Both the position numbers and the translations under genes were made by a program. 64,000 nt of DNA from Ustilago trichophora (lineage: Eukaryota; Basidiomycota; Ustilaginomycetes; Ustilaginales; Ustilaginaceae): positions 744,001-808,000 of the forward strand of contig OOIN01000006.1 in assembly GCA_900323505.1 (NCBI GenBank), in the 5' to 3' direction. This document shows, in pieces, positions 50,812 to 62,234 of this stretch; position 1 is the first letter of the stretch, and the number at the start of each line of letters is the position of its first letter. Under the pieces are notes generated by a model. It worked only from the letters and a program-made list of their open reading frames with translations, ran no database searches and was not told the DNA's origin.

Positions 50812-53800
50812 CTAGGCCTCACGGTCTTCCTTACCAGAAGGATGATTAGCGAGGTCGCCGGAGCCGCTCCACCTGCCATGGTAATCATCACCGTCGTCGG
50901 CCTTGACACCAGCGTCGCGTTTGCCGTCATCGTCGCCATCCGAGCCGTCGTTCTGGCCAGAGCGTTGAGACGAAAGCTTGGACTCGGCAAACATCTGAGC
51001 CTCCTTGGCATGCTTGATGGTCTCGATGGCAGCGTCACGGTGTTTAGCCAAGTAAGCAAAATGTTCGCGAAGCTCTTCGATCATGGACTCGTCCTCGATC
51101 TCGGCAGCTTGGGCAATTTCCTCGAGTGCAGCAGAGTCATGCGAGAGTTTCTTGCAAAGTTGCATGAACTTGCGGATTTCGTGCTTGGTCGGCTCGTAAT
51201 CAGGGAGTTGCGAGTCTTCAGGCCTGAAGGTGACAGTTTCGTAGCCAGGAACACGCTCGTCGGGCCCACCGGCCATGTCGCGCTTCCATTTGGAGCCGGC
51301 ACCAGCACCGTCGTTAGCCTCATGGCCGTGCTTGCCATCGTCGTCGCCCTCGGGCTCGTCCTCGGAGCCACCCTTCTGACCGAATCGTTCATCTTGGAGC
51401 TTGGACTCGGCGAGCATCTGGGACTCCTTGACACGCTTGATGGCCTCGACGGCCCAATCTCGGTGCGTGGCGAGGAGAGCAAATTGTTCGCGAAGTCCTT
51501 CGATCACGTCTGGGTCCGCGATACCTGCAGAGCTAGCAACCATTTCAAGTGCTTCAGCGTCGCGAGACAGGCGCTTGCAGAGCTCCATGAATTCATGGAT
51601 CTCATGCTTGGTAGGCTTGTACTCTGGGGCTTCGATATCCTCAGGACCGAGGTTGGCGCCCTCGTCCTCAGGGACACGCTCGCCGACCCTACTAGTCACA
51701 TCGCGCTTCCACTTTGAGCTGGCGCGGCGTTCGGTGGACGATGGACTAGGCGCAAGGTCGTCCCAAGGATGCGTAGGCATTCTGTCCTCGCCATACGAAG
51801 GCTTGGGCTTTTTGAAAGCAGGATCGACATTATCGTCCGGAAGCGACATGCTTCCATCGTCATGAATAACGAGATTGTCGATAAGGTAGCGGCGCTGCTC
51901 GTGATTCAGGGGCTTGCATCCATGGTTGTGCTCGCCAGTGCTCTCGTCCACCAACTTGCAGTAGCCCTTCTGGCTGCAGAAGAATCCCTGATCTTTGTGC
52001 GAATGCTTGCACTTGCCAGTCTTGATGACGTAGGCCAGAATGCTGCTCCAGTAGCTTTGCATGGCCTTGAAGGTCTTGGCGTCCATCTTTCGGCATCCCG
52101 ACGATTCCAATTGACAGAAACCACCTTGGCAAGTCTCCGTTTCACCTTCGCAGATGCCCGTCTTCTCGCTTTCCTTGACCATCGCCCTGAAGGCAATCTT
52201 GTCCGCCTCAGCTTGCACGTGATGCTGGTACTTGCGTACAGCATCGTCTCCGGAGAGATGACGCTTCACTTTATGACCGGCCTTGGAGGAGTCTGAGCCA
52301 GGTGGCTTGGGAAACAAATCACTAACATCCTCCATCTTCTCCGCCTGAATGAATAAGGCGTTGTGCTCGTCCGTGCTCAACTTGTCGCAGATGGGGTTAT
52401 ACTGACCGTTGAGGACCACAAGGCAGTGTCCAGACTTGGTGCACTGGTCATCACCTTCAGGATTAGAAGGATGGCACTTGCCAGCGAGCAGCAGTTTCGT
52501 GATGATGGAAGCGTAATACCTTCTCGCCTCCTCCTTGTCCTGGCCTGACAGAGGTCGACAGCCGGCCGTGTCCAGCTTGCAGTATTTTTGAGGACATGCA
52601 GACGTTTTCTGCTCGCAAATACCGTAGGTCTTAGCAAATTCTTTGGCTTCATCGGCGGACTGCGCGGCCCCGCTCTCTTCTGCCAACTTCTGAATCGTTT
52701 CGGCAGAATACCCTTCGAAGCCCTTCTTCTCGGTCGGTACGTTGTGAAGGTCACGCTTCATCTTCGAGCCGAGACCTCGCAAATTCGGGTTGGAGGGCCG
52801 GATCGATGAGAGAGTCTCGGCGGATACGAGAGTCTGGTCCGTGGCTTCTGGTAGTTCGAACCCTCCCTCGCCGAGTTGCATAAGGCTCAAGACTCGCGGA
52901 TACTCCCTCTGTGTGAGAGCCTTGCAAGCGGCATCAGGCTGCCCGGTTTCTTCACTGATCTGCCTGATACAGTATCCCAAGCTATTGCACTGGGCCTCGT
53001 TACCAGGCCGAGGCGAGCACTTGCCCGTGACAAGGACCTGACCGAAGAGCGTAGCGTATATGTCCCTCAGACTAGCGTTTTCTGCGTCGGTACGCTCACG
53101 GCACCCTGTGGAACCGAGATTGCAGAAGCCGTTATCACAGCCGGCTGAGTTCGGTTCGCACGCACCGAACGTCCTGCTCCACTTAGACATTTGCTTGTTG
53201 GCGAGGCCTACAGCCATTCTGGCCAGCGAATCGGTGTATGAATCCTGGGCACCAGCTCCAGTATCCTGGCCTGCGGGAATCGATGATCTGCTCCTTTGCC
53301 TAGCCGCGGTCGTTTGGGCTGGAATTGGGCCTACGAACGCCTCGTCGAGATATGCGGTCAAAGGAGGAGTGAGCGGCTCGGGATGTACGTCGTGGGGCTG
53401 AAGATCACCTGGGAGCTGGAAAGACATGCTGACGCCATTCCAAAAGATATGGACATTCTTCATTTCCGCCATTATACCTTCTGCGCTTTGTTCTTCACAG
53501 CCCTGTCTGTCATTACCATCATCGTCGGTCAATTCACAGAAGCCGGCCGGGTTGCAGAAGTCCTTGTTTTCCTGAGAAGGCTTGCACGTGCCCGTGACGA
53601 AAAGCCTGATGAGCATGTGCGTAAACATCTCCTTGACCTTGTACTTGAGAGTCCTCGAAAGAGGCCTGCAGCCTGGGTCCTTGAGATTGCAAAGGCCGTC
53701 CGTGCAGCTAGGGCTCCCAATCTGGCAGACGCCTGTCTGTTGGAAGTGAAGATTCGCTGCCAAGGTGCTCATCTGATCGACCAGCTCCCGAGAAGCGATG

Positions 53801-56162
53801 TACGAAGACACGCTGGAAACCAGTTCTTCATCCAACGCTCCCGAAGGCTCCTGGTTAGGGACATACGGGCGACCCGGTCCATCCTGACCATTGGTGCCTG
53901 GAAGGGCGCGCTTCTCATAGGTACGGCGGCCAGTGTCAGCGCTTGAAGGACCGACAGAAGGGGATGCGTCCGAGGATAGACCTTCTTCACCAGGGAAATG
54001 GAACTTCTGCGTGGCCGGATTCCACTTCAACTGCCTTCCCATCCTCTGCTGTTCCTCCCGGCTGAGATACTTGCAACCAATGCGCGAAATACTCGTCTCC
54101 GAATAATGGGAGCAATAGCCAGCTTTGCTGCACCAGGCGTCGTTTTCAGAAGAAGGTACGCACTCTCCAGTGTTTGCCACCTTTTTAAAGACCAGCTTGT
54201 ACAGCTCGAGCTTTCGCTTGGTAGCCTTTTCGTCCATGGGAGAACAGTCGGGCGTTCCAAGCTTGCAGTCAGGGAAGGAGCACGTCTTCGAATCTTTCTC
54301 GCAGATTCCATACCCTTCCTGTCCGAGCTCCTTTACTGCGTACTCGGCGAAGAGCTGGACTTCACTTTCGAAAGGAAGCGAGGAATAGATCTCGTCGACT
54401 TCTTTTTCGGAGGGATTCTCGCCGAGCTTTTTCCTGGCCTGATCGAGCTGCTCTTGTTCCTTCTTGATGGTTTCAGGTGTCTTCTTACCATCAGGACCTA
54501 GGACATCACCCTCGGGACTGAAACCAGGCGGATACAAAGACGCGCTCGGATAACTCTTGATCTCCTTGTAAGCTTTGACAAGCTCGGAAGTGCTCAGCTT
54601 TTCGCAGCCAGGGGTTGGCTTAGGGTAGTTGCCGGTGACACAATAGCCTAGCTTTGAGCACGTGTCTGCGTTATGAGCAGCGGGCGTACACTTTCCAAAA
54701 GAGTAGGCCGCCCCAAGCATTCGGAAAGCGTCGTCGAAAAATTGTTGTTTGGCCTGTTCGCTTCGAATGTGCTGGCAATCAGGTGTTCCCAGGTCACAAT
54801 AGTACAGCTGACAAGTGGAGGACTCCTCACTGCACCAGCCGGTGGTCTTCGCCGCGTGCTTCAAGTACTCTTCCAGCTGGCTCGAAACCTCGGACATGTC
54901 AGAGTGGAAAATCGGGGAAGTACGCTTGCGGATCTTCATTAGATGCTCGCCAAAGCGCTCCACAACTTTCAACAGGCTACTTTGCTTGTCGTCAGCGCTG
55001 GCGGAAGGAGGCTTTTGGCGATCAGACTGCATCTTGATGTCTCGAGCGAAAAGTGACTCGATCATAGAAATAGAGCGCTTGGACAGGTGTCCAGTCATAT
55101 GACCGCCGGCCTTATCACTGTGCGAGTGGTGCAAAGGGTCCTTGCAAGCCGAACCATGTTGCACGTCTTTGCGAAAGACGAACGATCCACTGCTTTCCTG
55201 CCATTCAAGGTGGCAGAGCAGTTCAAGGTAGTCCTTTCGGGTGGCCGGGGACGGACAATCGGACTGAGGGTGGCCGTTGAGCTTGAACAGGTCGCAGAAG
55301 CCGAATTTGTTGCAGAAGTCCTTGTTGGCCTCGATATTGGGGTTACATTTTCCCGTAGACATTATTTTGACCATCAGCTCCTCCGATTTGTGGGCAAATT
55401 TCACCTTCTCCTTCTTGGTGAAAGGATGACAGTCGGGTGTACCAAGCTCGCAAACGGTGTTGCTGCAAGTCTCCGAGTTGGGGTCGCCGCAGTGGCCGTG
55501 GCTGTTGTAGTACTGGATCATCTCTTCACGGTTCTGATCATGAATGAATTTCTTGAGCTCTTCAACAGTGTCGACGTGGAAGCGTTTGGCAAGGCTGTGC
55601 TCGGGCGTCTGGCCGGGATGATTGGGGTTTGGGTCGTTTCCATCGTGACCTTCTTGGCCCACGCCGTCCACATCGCGACGATGCACGGGAGGCGCAGACC
55701 AGTGGCCGGGACCAGGCCCCTGAGCGCCCGGAGCGTCAGGAGGCATAGAGACACCCTGAGACTTGTCGCGACGAACTTTGCCAGCCCCACCATTCGTGGT
55801 ACCAGGGTCGGAGGGCTTAAGCTCGACACCGCCGCTGTCGCCCTTCTGGTCCATCGACCTGCGACGAACGCTCGGAACAGAGTCATGATCGGGCGGAGCG
55901 CAATCTAGACAAACGTCGGGAATTCGATTCTCGCGGCGCTGCAGGGCTTCGCTGTGCTCATCGCCTAAACACCGTCAAAAGGGCAGCAACAGAAAGTGTC
56001 GACATGTTCATCAGCATCCCTGGCCTCCCAACATTATCTCTCAACAATGCCGATTTAGTGCGGGGAGACGTGTGAGTGGAACTTACCCTTGACGATGGCA
56101 GCAGCGTTAGCCGAAGCTAAAGCGACAGCGAGGAGGATGAAACAATGTTTCAGTTTCACCAT
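50812..56162 (-). CDS. Secreted Kex2-type polyprotein with seven cysteine-rich modules
   Basis: Exon 1 (56087-56162) encodes a signal peptide, MVKLKHCFILLAVALASANA. An intron (GTAAGT donor, TTTAG acceptor) leads to exon 2 (50812-55964), giving about 1742 residues. Seven modules begin near residues 184, 404, 580, 771, 961, 1141 and 1298. Each has the pattern C-x6/7-C-x4-C-x6-C, about 25-30 residues to a G-K/E/T-C, then about ten to C-x5-C, then a final C. Module hallmarks are CxLGTPDC or variants, and GFC/GYC. Between modules are dibasic sites (LAKR, LSKR, YEKR, KMKR, KVKR, KWKR) suited to Kex2 cleavage. The tail has two further cysteine-poor units of about 138 residues starting near 1451 and 1589, each opening with KWKR and then ERVP. 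I do not recognise the family. Processing and secretion are inferred. Confidence 0.82.
50930..51720 (-). repeat. Two tandem ~414 bp coding repeats at the 3' end of the modular precursor
   Basis: Both copies encode a segment running from ERVP through YKPTKHEI or YEPTKHEI, then F-M-x-L-C-K-x-L-S, to a helical end with AES KL. They share sequence clearly at the protein level (for example RLSRDAEALE versus KLSHDSAALE). This indicates an internal duplication. Boundaries are approximate. Confidence 0.75.
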
Positions 56163-57418
56163 CCTTGCTTTGAGAGTTTTTGTTACGCAGAAGAGTGCGT
56201 GCTCTTAAAGGAAGGTGAAGAGATTGTTGGAATTGTGTCGGAACGGTGGAAGGGGGATAGGAAGGGGGCTGTATATATACTTTTGCACAAGGCAGGTGGC
56301 GTATCAGGGGCGCAGAAAGGCAAGAGGAGGAAAGGTGGATGAAGTGATGGTCCCACAGCTCGAGCTCGATTCGAATCTCGTCCTATGATACGGTACATGG
56401 ATTCTTTCTGCTGAAAGAGCAAATCGAGAGTGCACACAGTTGACCGGAAGAGAGCGTGGGAATCGCACATAGACATAGGGAGTCAGAGGTGGGTATTGTA
56501 GCACATTGATGAAGGCGATGGGAAGCGGTGACGACGTCCAGTAGGAGCACAATGAGACCGGCTGGTACACCAATTTGGTGGAGTCAAGTAAGGTGGGGTA
56601 CAGTAGCACATCGGCGGGTTTCACTCCTACGCTTGTCGATGCTGGCTTCATCTGATGCCACACAAAGCGGCACTCCCACTCATCCCGACTGGTCACCAAC
56701 CCGGAACGTGGCGACGAGAACCTACACAGTTAAGAGTATGAGTAACGCTACTGTAGCTCCCTAACAAGTTCCGTTCCCTCTCCTATGCTCATCAAGATGG
56801 ACTTGAAGCTAAAGTCAGGTGGGAAATTGTGCACCGCAGCTCTTGGCGGCGACTTCATTGCCGTGAGTTCTCGCCCTCAGAAACGGTGGGCCTCCTTCAT
56901 CCCACGCAAAACAGAGAACGTGCGAGTTCAGGACCAGATCGGTCCGGTGGATTGTCCTCCACCTGTCCCTCTCACCTGTACTCGATCGATCACCCTTTCA
57001 GCTGTGGGCAATGGAGGGGAGGTGGCAACAACCCAAAGTGATGTGGCTCAGCGTTCTGCGTTGTGTACTCACATGACCCTTCTGCGCTTGAAGCAGCCTT
57101 CGTGCCCTGCACCGGCTGTGATCGACGAGTCCGTACCGTAAAATAGTGGCATGGTGACGAAGGGGAAAGCCCCTGGGTCAGCTCCAGAGGCAGGTTTTTG
57201 TGGGCTGAAACAGGGTCATTCCGTGAGCTGTGCTTCATCTTCTCCCCCACCATTGCACACACCCTGGAGTGTCTCGGACAGACTTGCTTCCAGTCGGAAG
57301 GAAGCGAGCAACCCGACCGTGTCCCTCCTCAAAATCACCTATGTAGAAACGCAGAGTGTCCTTCAAGTGAAATGAAATGCATTGCAACACCACCAGAAGG
57401 GAACAACAAGGTGATGCC
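56163..57418. promoter_or_regulatory. Upstream region of the modular precursor; no gene seen
   Basis: About 1.25 kb between the precursor start (minus) and the EMC2 stop (minus). A TATA-like TATATATAC lies at about 56271-56279, about 110 bp before the precursor ATG. No supported coding frame. Confidence 0.45.
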
Positions 57419-58488
57419 TTATGCGCTGACGGCGAAAACCGACCGTGCCACATCACGCAGATGCTTAGCGGGCACCGTTTGAGGGGTATACACCTTATTG
57501 AGGAGCAAATTTGTCACCAGTTCGTCAATCCTCTTCACCTTTCCTTGGTCGATAGCATCTTCCGAAGCATTTGCACCCTTCCCTGTTGCTGGTGGTGAAG
57601 CAATGAGAGCGGTAGTAGCCATCTTTGTACCCCACAGTGCGCGAACCCATGGACCACCCTGCTTACCACTGGTCTGTGTCAAAGCGTCTCCATCGCTCTG
57701 GCACATCTCCAGAACCCTCAAGTAGGCCTTGTATGCCTTTGTTGTTTCACCAGCGGTGTAGAGGGTCTCTGCGTACTTCAAGTGGAAAAAGCTATTTTGG
57801 GGAATCTGGAGAAGCACCTCTTCGAGCGCAAATGCACTCTGAGCGTACATGCCTTCGTTGGCATACACCTCTGCGAGCTCCTGCCATCCTTCAGGGTCGT
57901 TGTAGAATGTATCGAGGTGGGAGTTGAGTGCTTCTACAACCTTTTTGATGTCGCCGAGGGATTTGAGTGCGGCAATGCGGCGGCGAGAGATGATGAGCGA
58001 GGTTTCTTCTTTGGCTAGAGCAGTGTCGTACAGTTGAAGCGCAGCGGAAGGGTTGCCCTGGCCTTCCAGGAGCATTCCTTGCAAAGAAGTTACGCGCTGG
58101 GAGGAGGGAAAGCGAGACGTAAGGCGCGAAATGCATAGCTCGGCCAGATCGAAACGGGAAACTTCAATAGCAGCGATCGCAACTTGCTCGAGGATGGACC
58201 ATAGATCTTCGTCCGGCAAGGAGGATAGACCACCTTGAGTGATGATAAGCTCGCCATATTGGACGGTCTTGTGAGGCGCACGGATTGGGCGGCTGCAATT
58301 TCAGCGATGCGCAAGCGTTGCGATCGAGGCGAGGTAGGAAGAAGAGTGTGGTCAGTTGGGTCCGGCTCCAAGAGATGAGATGGAGTGAGGAGGAAAAGGG
58401 CTTACCGTCGTTGCTCAGCAAGCCATTGAGCTGCAGCTTTTGGGTCCGTCTCCGGGTTTCCCGTGACTTGAAAGAGTGCTGTCGCCAT
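57419..58488 (-). CDS. EMC2: ER membrane protein complex subunit 2 (TPR protein)
   Basis: EMC2 is the cytosolic TPR subunit of the ER membrane complex, which inserts tail-anchored and multi-pass proteins. Exons 58406-58488 and 57419-58292 give 318 residues; the intron has a GTAAGC donor and TTGCAG acceptor. The split arginine codon joins LAEQR to RPIRAPHKTVQYGE. TPR-like helices run through RVTSLQGMLLEGQGNPSAAL, then YNDPEGWQELAEVYANEGMY and FHLKYAETLYTAGE. This is the region most conserved in EMC2/TTC35. The C-terminal part contains a Gly/Ala insert. It lies head-to-head with the 82-residue membrane protein gene. Confidence 0.88.
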
Positions 58489-58809
58489 CGTTGAACTCCT
58501 ATGATGGAGAGCGGTGCGGGAAGATGATGGTGTCGCGGGATGATCTGAGCGCTGACCGCTGCGAAGAACACAGCGACACGCAGACACGCCTTCGATTCTT
58601 AGAAAGAAAATGTTAGACTTTCCTCGAATCGCGATAGATTCCTGAGGATGACCCGATTACATACCGATCTGACTCGGAACCGACATGCATCAAAGGTTGC
58701 AATTCGCGCCCGAATCTCAACTCTGCTCACTATCACTTTAGCATCCTCTCCACTTGACTATCGACCATCTCGATCCAACACTTATCCCCGCTCATTGTAT
58801 CTGATTATT
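58489..58809. promoter_or_regulatory. Divergent promoter, EMC2 / small membrane protein
   Basis: 321 bp between divergent start codons. Nothing else seen. Confidence 0.45.
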
Positions 58810-59580
58810 ATGGTAAGTGTCATTAACGGACCTTCACTAACGGTAGCGGTCAGAGTCATCTCGACATTGCAACAGAAAATCGGCGGCATTGGTCGAGAAG
58901 AAGATGGGTACAATTCGCTAACACAGCTTCCCGCAATTCTCCTCCCTTCTCTCGTTTCCTCTCAATGATTTACCCACGGATCGTAATACACACACAAACA
59001 CCGCATCTCGAACATTGGTCGCAACAGGGAGCTGGACCTCGATACCCTTACCCCAAGGAGGTGTGGTCGCCTGCTGGTGGCTGGTGGACTCGGTAAGCCT
59101 CAACTCAACCTTTACTTTATCATTCTGGTTTCTCAAGGCTGACCACGATCTATGAATACGTTCTGTCACTCCTAAATAGCCCTAACAACTGGGTCTCGAA
59201 TACCGCAGTCTGTGCGGTCGGCATCGCACTCGCAACATACGGCGTCTGGACATACAGTGCTGACCGAGAGGTAGGCATCCGCAACATTCACCCTTATAAT
59301 CTTCCCCTCTTTCACCTTGCACATTCCCGAACTGTCGTCTGACGCTGTGATGTTCTTGTTCTGAATGCCCCCTACGCGAAACAGTGGAGACACAACGCTC
59401 CCACCAAGCCAATCCCTTCCATGAACGTGAGTAATCCCCACAGTTTAGCGGCTCTACAGATTCACCTCCTAGAACGACACCGAAACTGACAAACTCTACA
59501 TCTCTGCATTGGGAATCTCGTGGTCATCGCAGTGGGCAAGACAATTCAAAGAGGGCGAGCTGTCGGTCAAGGAGCCCTGA
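58810..59580 (+). CDS. 82-residue single-pass membrane protein, five exons, first exon only ATG
   Basis: Exons 58810-58812, 59028-59092, 59180-59270, 59385-59426 and 59533-59580 total 249 nt. Donors are GTAAGT, GTAAGC, GTAGGC and GTGAGT; acceptors are CAG or TAG; all phases fit. The product starts MGAGPRYPYPKEVWSPAGGW. One hydrophobic helix follows (VSNTAVCAVGIALATYGVWT). It then reads SADREWRHNAPTKPIPSM and ends in a charged tail. I recall similar small fungal proteins (PKEVWSPAGGWW ... PIPSM) but not a function; a mitochondrial inner-membrane location is a guess. The last acceptor is a choice: using TAG at 59472 instead of CAG at 59532 would add 20 residues in frame. The start is supported because no other ATG gives the conserved N-terminus. 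Confidence 0.65.
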
Positions 59581-59998
59581 ACAAGACCTAGAAGCACGTG
59601 TGGTCTCTCTTCCAGCAATAGCAACACAATTTCTCATTCCTCGGCACTTGCTGCCAGCGCAACTCTGATTGAGTGCTGCACAATTGTGAAGTCGAACACA
59701 CGCTTTGTAGACTGACTCTCACCCGCTGACTATGAATGCGCAAGCAAGATGAATTGATAATGACTCTGTGCAGGGCGTGGCGTCTGCGCGATAACGGATC
59801 TGAGCTCAGGGCTGTATTGTTCAAGCAACAACAAGCTGAAGGGACCGCATTCGCAACGGCCATTGCATAGACGTCCACAGACATTCACACTCGTCATGAA
59901 CGTGAAGAGCAGGGTATTGAATTCCATCCAAGGTGACAGAGCAATAGGATGATGGAGCGCTATAAGGGGCTATACACACTTTGAATCAACTTCCCCCT
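59581..59998. other. Convergent 3' region, no gene seen
   Basis: 418 bp between the stop codons of the small membrane protein gene and the TIM-like gene. Confidence 0.45.
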
Positions 59999-60835
59999 TT
60001 ACTTTGTACTCGCAACCTCCTTGATCGTATCAATGAAGGCCTGTGGCTGGTGAGCAAATCTGCCCAAAAAGAGCCCATCCACACCTTCCCTAATCTTTCC
60101 AAACAGTCCCGGCCCCGCACTGCCACCGTACAAGATCCTCATACTCTCATCCGTCCTTCCCTTGCTCGATTCCACGTACTCCTTGTTGTACCTCCTCCTG
60201 AGGGCCTTTGTAATCTTGACCACGTACTCTGGGCTTGCCGGTTCACTTTTACCAATTGCCCATACTGGTTCATAAGCCAGAACCACCTCCTTTTCCCGTC
60301 CCATGGCCTCCAGCGCTGGTCTGATTTGTCGCCAGCATTCCTCTACCACCATCTCGATATCTTCAATCGAGAGCGAGTCGATGTTCTTCGGCCTAGACAC
60401 CTCGCCAATGCAGATCAGTGGCACCATACCGTTCCTTGCGATTCCAGCAGCTTTGTTGGCAACGTCCTCGTCAGTTTCTCCAAAGTAGCGACGTCTTTCG
60501 GCGTGGCCGATCTCAACGAATTTGACGCCCGCTTGGGAAAGAACCAAGGGGGAGACTTCACCGGTGAACGCTCCGGTGTCTTCGGAGTGCACGTCTTGCG
60601 CTCCCAGAAGGAGTGGGGAGGAGGAGGAGGAGATCTGGGAGGCGACAGATGTCAGGGTGATAAAGTCGGGGATGACAAAGATGTCGGTTGGTTGAGATAG
60701 GGTGGAATGGGCGGTGGAGAGAAGCGAGATGGTCGAGGAGAGATAGGAGGCGGTTTTGGGGATATCAAAGTACATTTTGAAAGATACGCCGACGAGCGGG
60801 CGACGGCCCGTGGGAGATGAGGTGGAATTGGACAT
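59999..60835 (-). CDS. Triosephosphate isomerase paralog, probably erythrulose-phosphate isomerase (EryH/EYI1-like)
   Basis: One exon, 278 residues from the ATG at 60835. The TIM-barrel catalytic set is kept: Lys20 in VGVSFKMYF, His111 in EIGHAERRRYFGE, Glu189 in AYEPVWAIG, and the phosphate loops YGGSAGPG and LGRFA. It departs from housekeeping triosephosphate isomerase in the usual N-W-K-M-N (here S-F-K-M-Y) and in GHSERR (here GHAERR). That suggests a related substrate rather than glycolysis. Bacterial EryH/TpiA2 and yeast EYI1 are TIM paralogs that isomerise erythrulose phosphates. The divergent neighbour is RpiB-like, the partner enzyme of that pathway. Fold and catalytic residues are seen; the tetrulose substrate is inference. 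Confidence 0.8.
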   Translation of the reverse strand: MSNSTSSPTGRRPLVGVSFKMYFDIPKTASYLSSTISLLSTAHSTLSQPTDIFVIPDFITLTSVASQISSSSSPLLLGAQDVHSEDTGAFTGEVSPLVLSQAGVKFVEIGHAERRRYFGETDEDVANKAAGIARNGMVPLICIGEVSRPKNIDSLSIEDIEMVVEECWRQIRPALEAMGREKEVVLAYEPVWAIGKSEPASPEYVVKITKALRRRYNKEYVESSKGRTDESMRILYGGSAGPGLFGKIREGVDGLFLGRFAHQPQAFIDTIKEVASTK

Positions 60836-61754
60836 GGTTGCCAATATCCTTCTTGCTGAGTCGTCGAACTAGAATGGGAGGGATTGGTGTGATGGTGGAT
60901 GATTGGGGAGAAGGGATAGGGTCGGATGGTGACGGATTGGAAAAGGCGACACGCACGGTCAGAAGAGTGCGGGGGGCTTGTGGGTGGATTTGAGTGTGAA
61001 TCGCAACCTGGAGAATTTCGCCTTCCTACGCAGCAGCCAAAAAGACAAGCTCAGCAAACGGCACTCTCGCCCGCTCTCATGCGACTTGCGACGCAAAATG
61101 ACTTTCGACCAAGTCAACAGCGTTCGGAACAGATCTTCCAAAGCGCTGTATCAGTTCCCTGAGAGACTTGTTATGGCGGAAAATCATAAAGATCCAAATC
61201 ACACAGCACGGCGAAGGAAAACGCCGAAGAGAGCTCTCTTTCACTCCCGCTCCATCACCAGCGCAGTGGCCAATCGCGAAGGAGGAAGAAGCTTTCCAAG
61301 TCGCCGTTGCGGTGAAAGTGGAGTTTTGAATTGACGCATCGAAATTGATTATCGGTGAATTGGGGAGGGTTGTAATCCGGCACTACACTTTTGGGTGCTG
61401 TAGCGTCACCCCCGCCTTAACTTAGCCATTTTCTGCGTCCTGCATTTGTGTGCCCCGCGAATTTGAGAGAGAAACAGAGCGGGGACACGGTTCGAAAACG
61501 CCGACTTCGACTAACTATCGCAGTGCAGTGATGATTTGAGGAAACGTTCTGCTCACTGAGGACGAAGGATCGACTTGACTTGTGGGTGGCGCAGTCAGAA
61601 ACCTTACGCTCGGATCAGCAGATGTGCTTTTGGCGGGGTGTGCGGTATATGATCTCAAGATCTTCCACTCGCCTACCTCCTTCACCATCAACATCCACAC
61701 CATACACATCTTTACCCTCAATCATCCCATACACACCATCATCTCTTTCTCAAC
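60836..61754. promoter_or_regulatory. Shared divergent promoter of the two sugar-phosphate isomerases
   Basis: 919 bp between divergent start codons. The part next to the RpiB-like gene (about 61660-61750) is rich in C/T with repeated CATAC/CACCAT. The rest holds no supported reading frame. Co-regulation is inferred from the arrangement. Confidence 0.5.
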
Positions 61755-62234
61755 ATGTCTCAACAAAAGTGGAAGATCGCCTTCGGCTGTGATGAAGCCG
61801 GTGTAGATTACAAGAACGCCCTCATCAAGGACTTCGAATCCGATCCCCGAGTCGAATCCGTCATCGACGTTGGAGTCCCCTCCAACGCTGACAAGACCGC
61901 CTATCCTCACGTTGCTGTCACCGCCGCTCGCAAGGTCGCTAGCGGCGAGGTTGACCGAGCACTCCTCATCTGTGGTACCGGTCTCGGTGTCGCCATTGCC
62001 GCCAACAAGGTCAACGGCGTGCGTGCCGTCACCGCCCACGACTCCTACTCGGTCGAGAGGGCCATTCTGAGCAACGACGCCCAGGTTCTCTGCATGGGTC
62101 AGCGTGTCATCGGCCTGGAGCTGGCAAGGAAGTTGGCAAAGGAGTGGTTGGGATACAAATTCGACACGAGCAGTGCTAGCGCTGCTAAGGTACAGGCCAT
62201 CTGCTCTTACGAGGGCGTCGCTGACAAGCAGTAA
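61755..62234 (+). CDS. RpiB/LacAB-family sugar-phosphate isomerase (EryI/EYI2-like)
   Basis: One exon, 159 residues. The RpiB fold shows in [16 protein letters not shown] and the catalytic-cysteine loop [16 protein letters not shown] (Cys73). [21 protein letters not shown] then covers the substrate-binding part. RpiB-family enzymes interconvert aldose and ketose phosphates. In erythritol catabolism, EryI of Brucella and EYI2 of Yarrowia convert D-erythrulose 4-phosphate to D-erythrose 4-phosphate. Eukaryotic ribose-5-phosphate isomerase is normally the unrelated RpiA type, so an RpiB here probably has a special sugar. The head-to-head TIM paralog supports the tetrose assignment. Ribose 5-phosphate or another pentose phosphate remains possible. 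Confidence 0.85.
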   Translation: MSQQKWKIAFGCDEAGVDYKNALIKDFESDPRVESVIDVGVPSNADKTAYPHVAVTAARKVASGEVDRALLICGTGLGVAIAANKVNGVRAVTAHDSYSVERAILSNDAQVLCMGQRVIGLELARKLAKEWLGYKFDTSSASAAKVQAICSYEGVADKQ

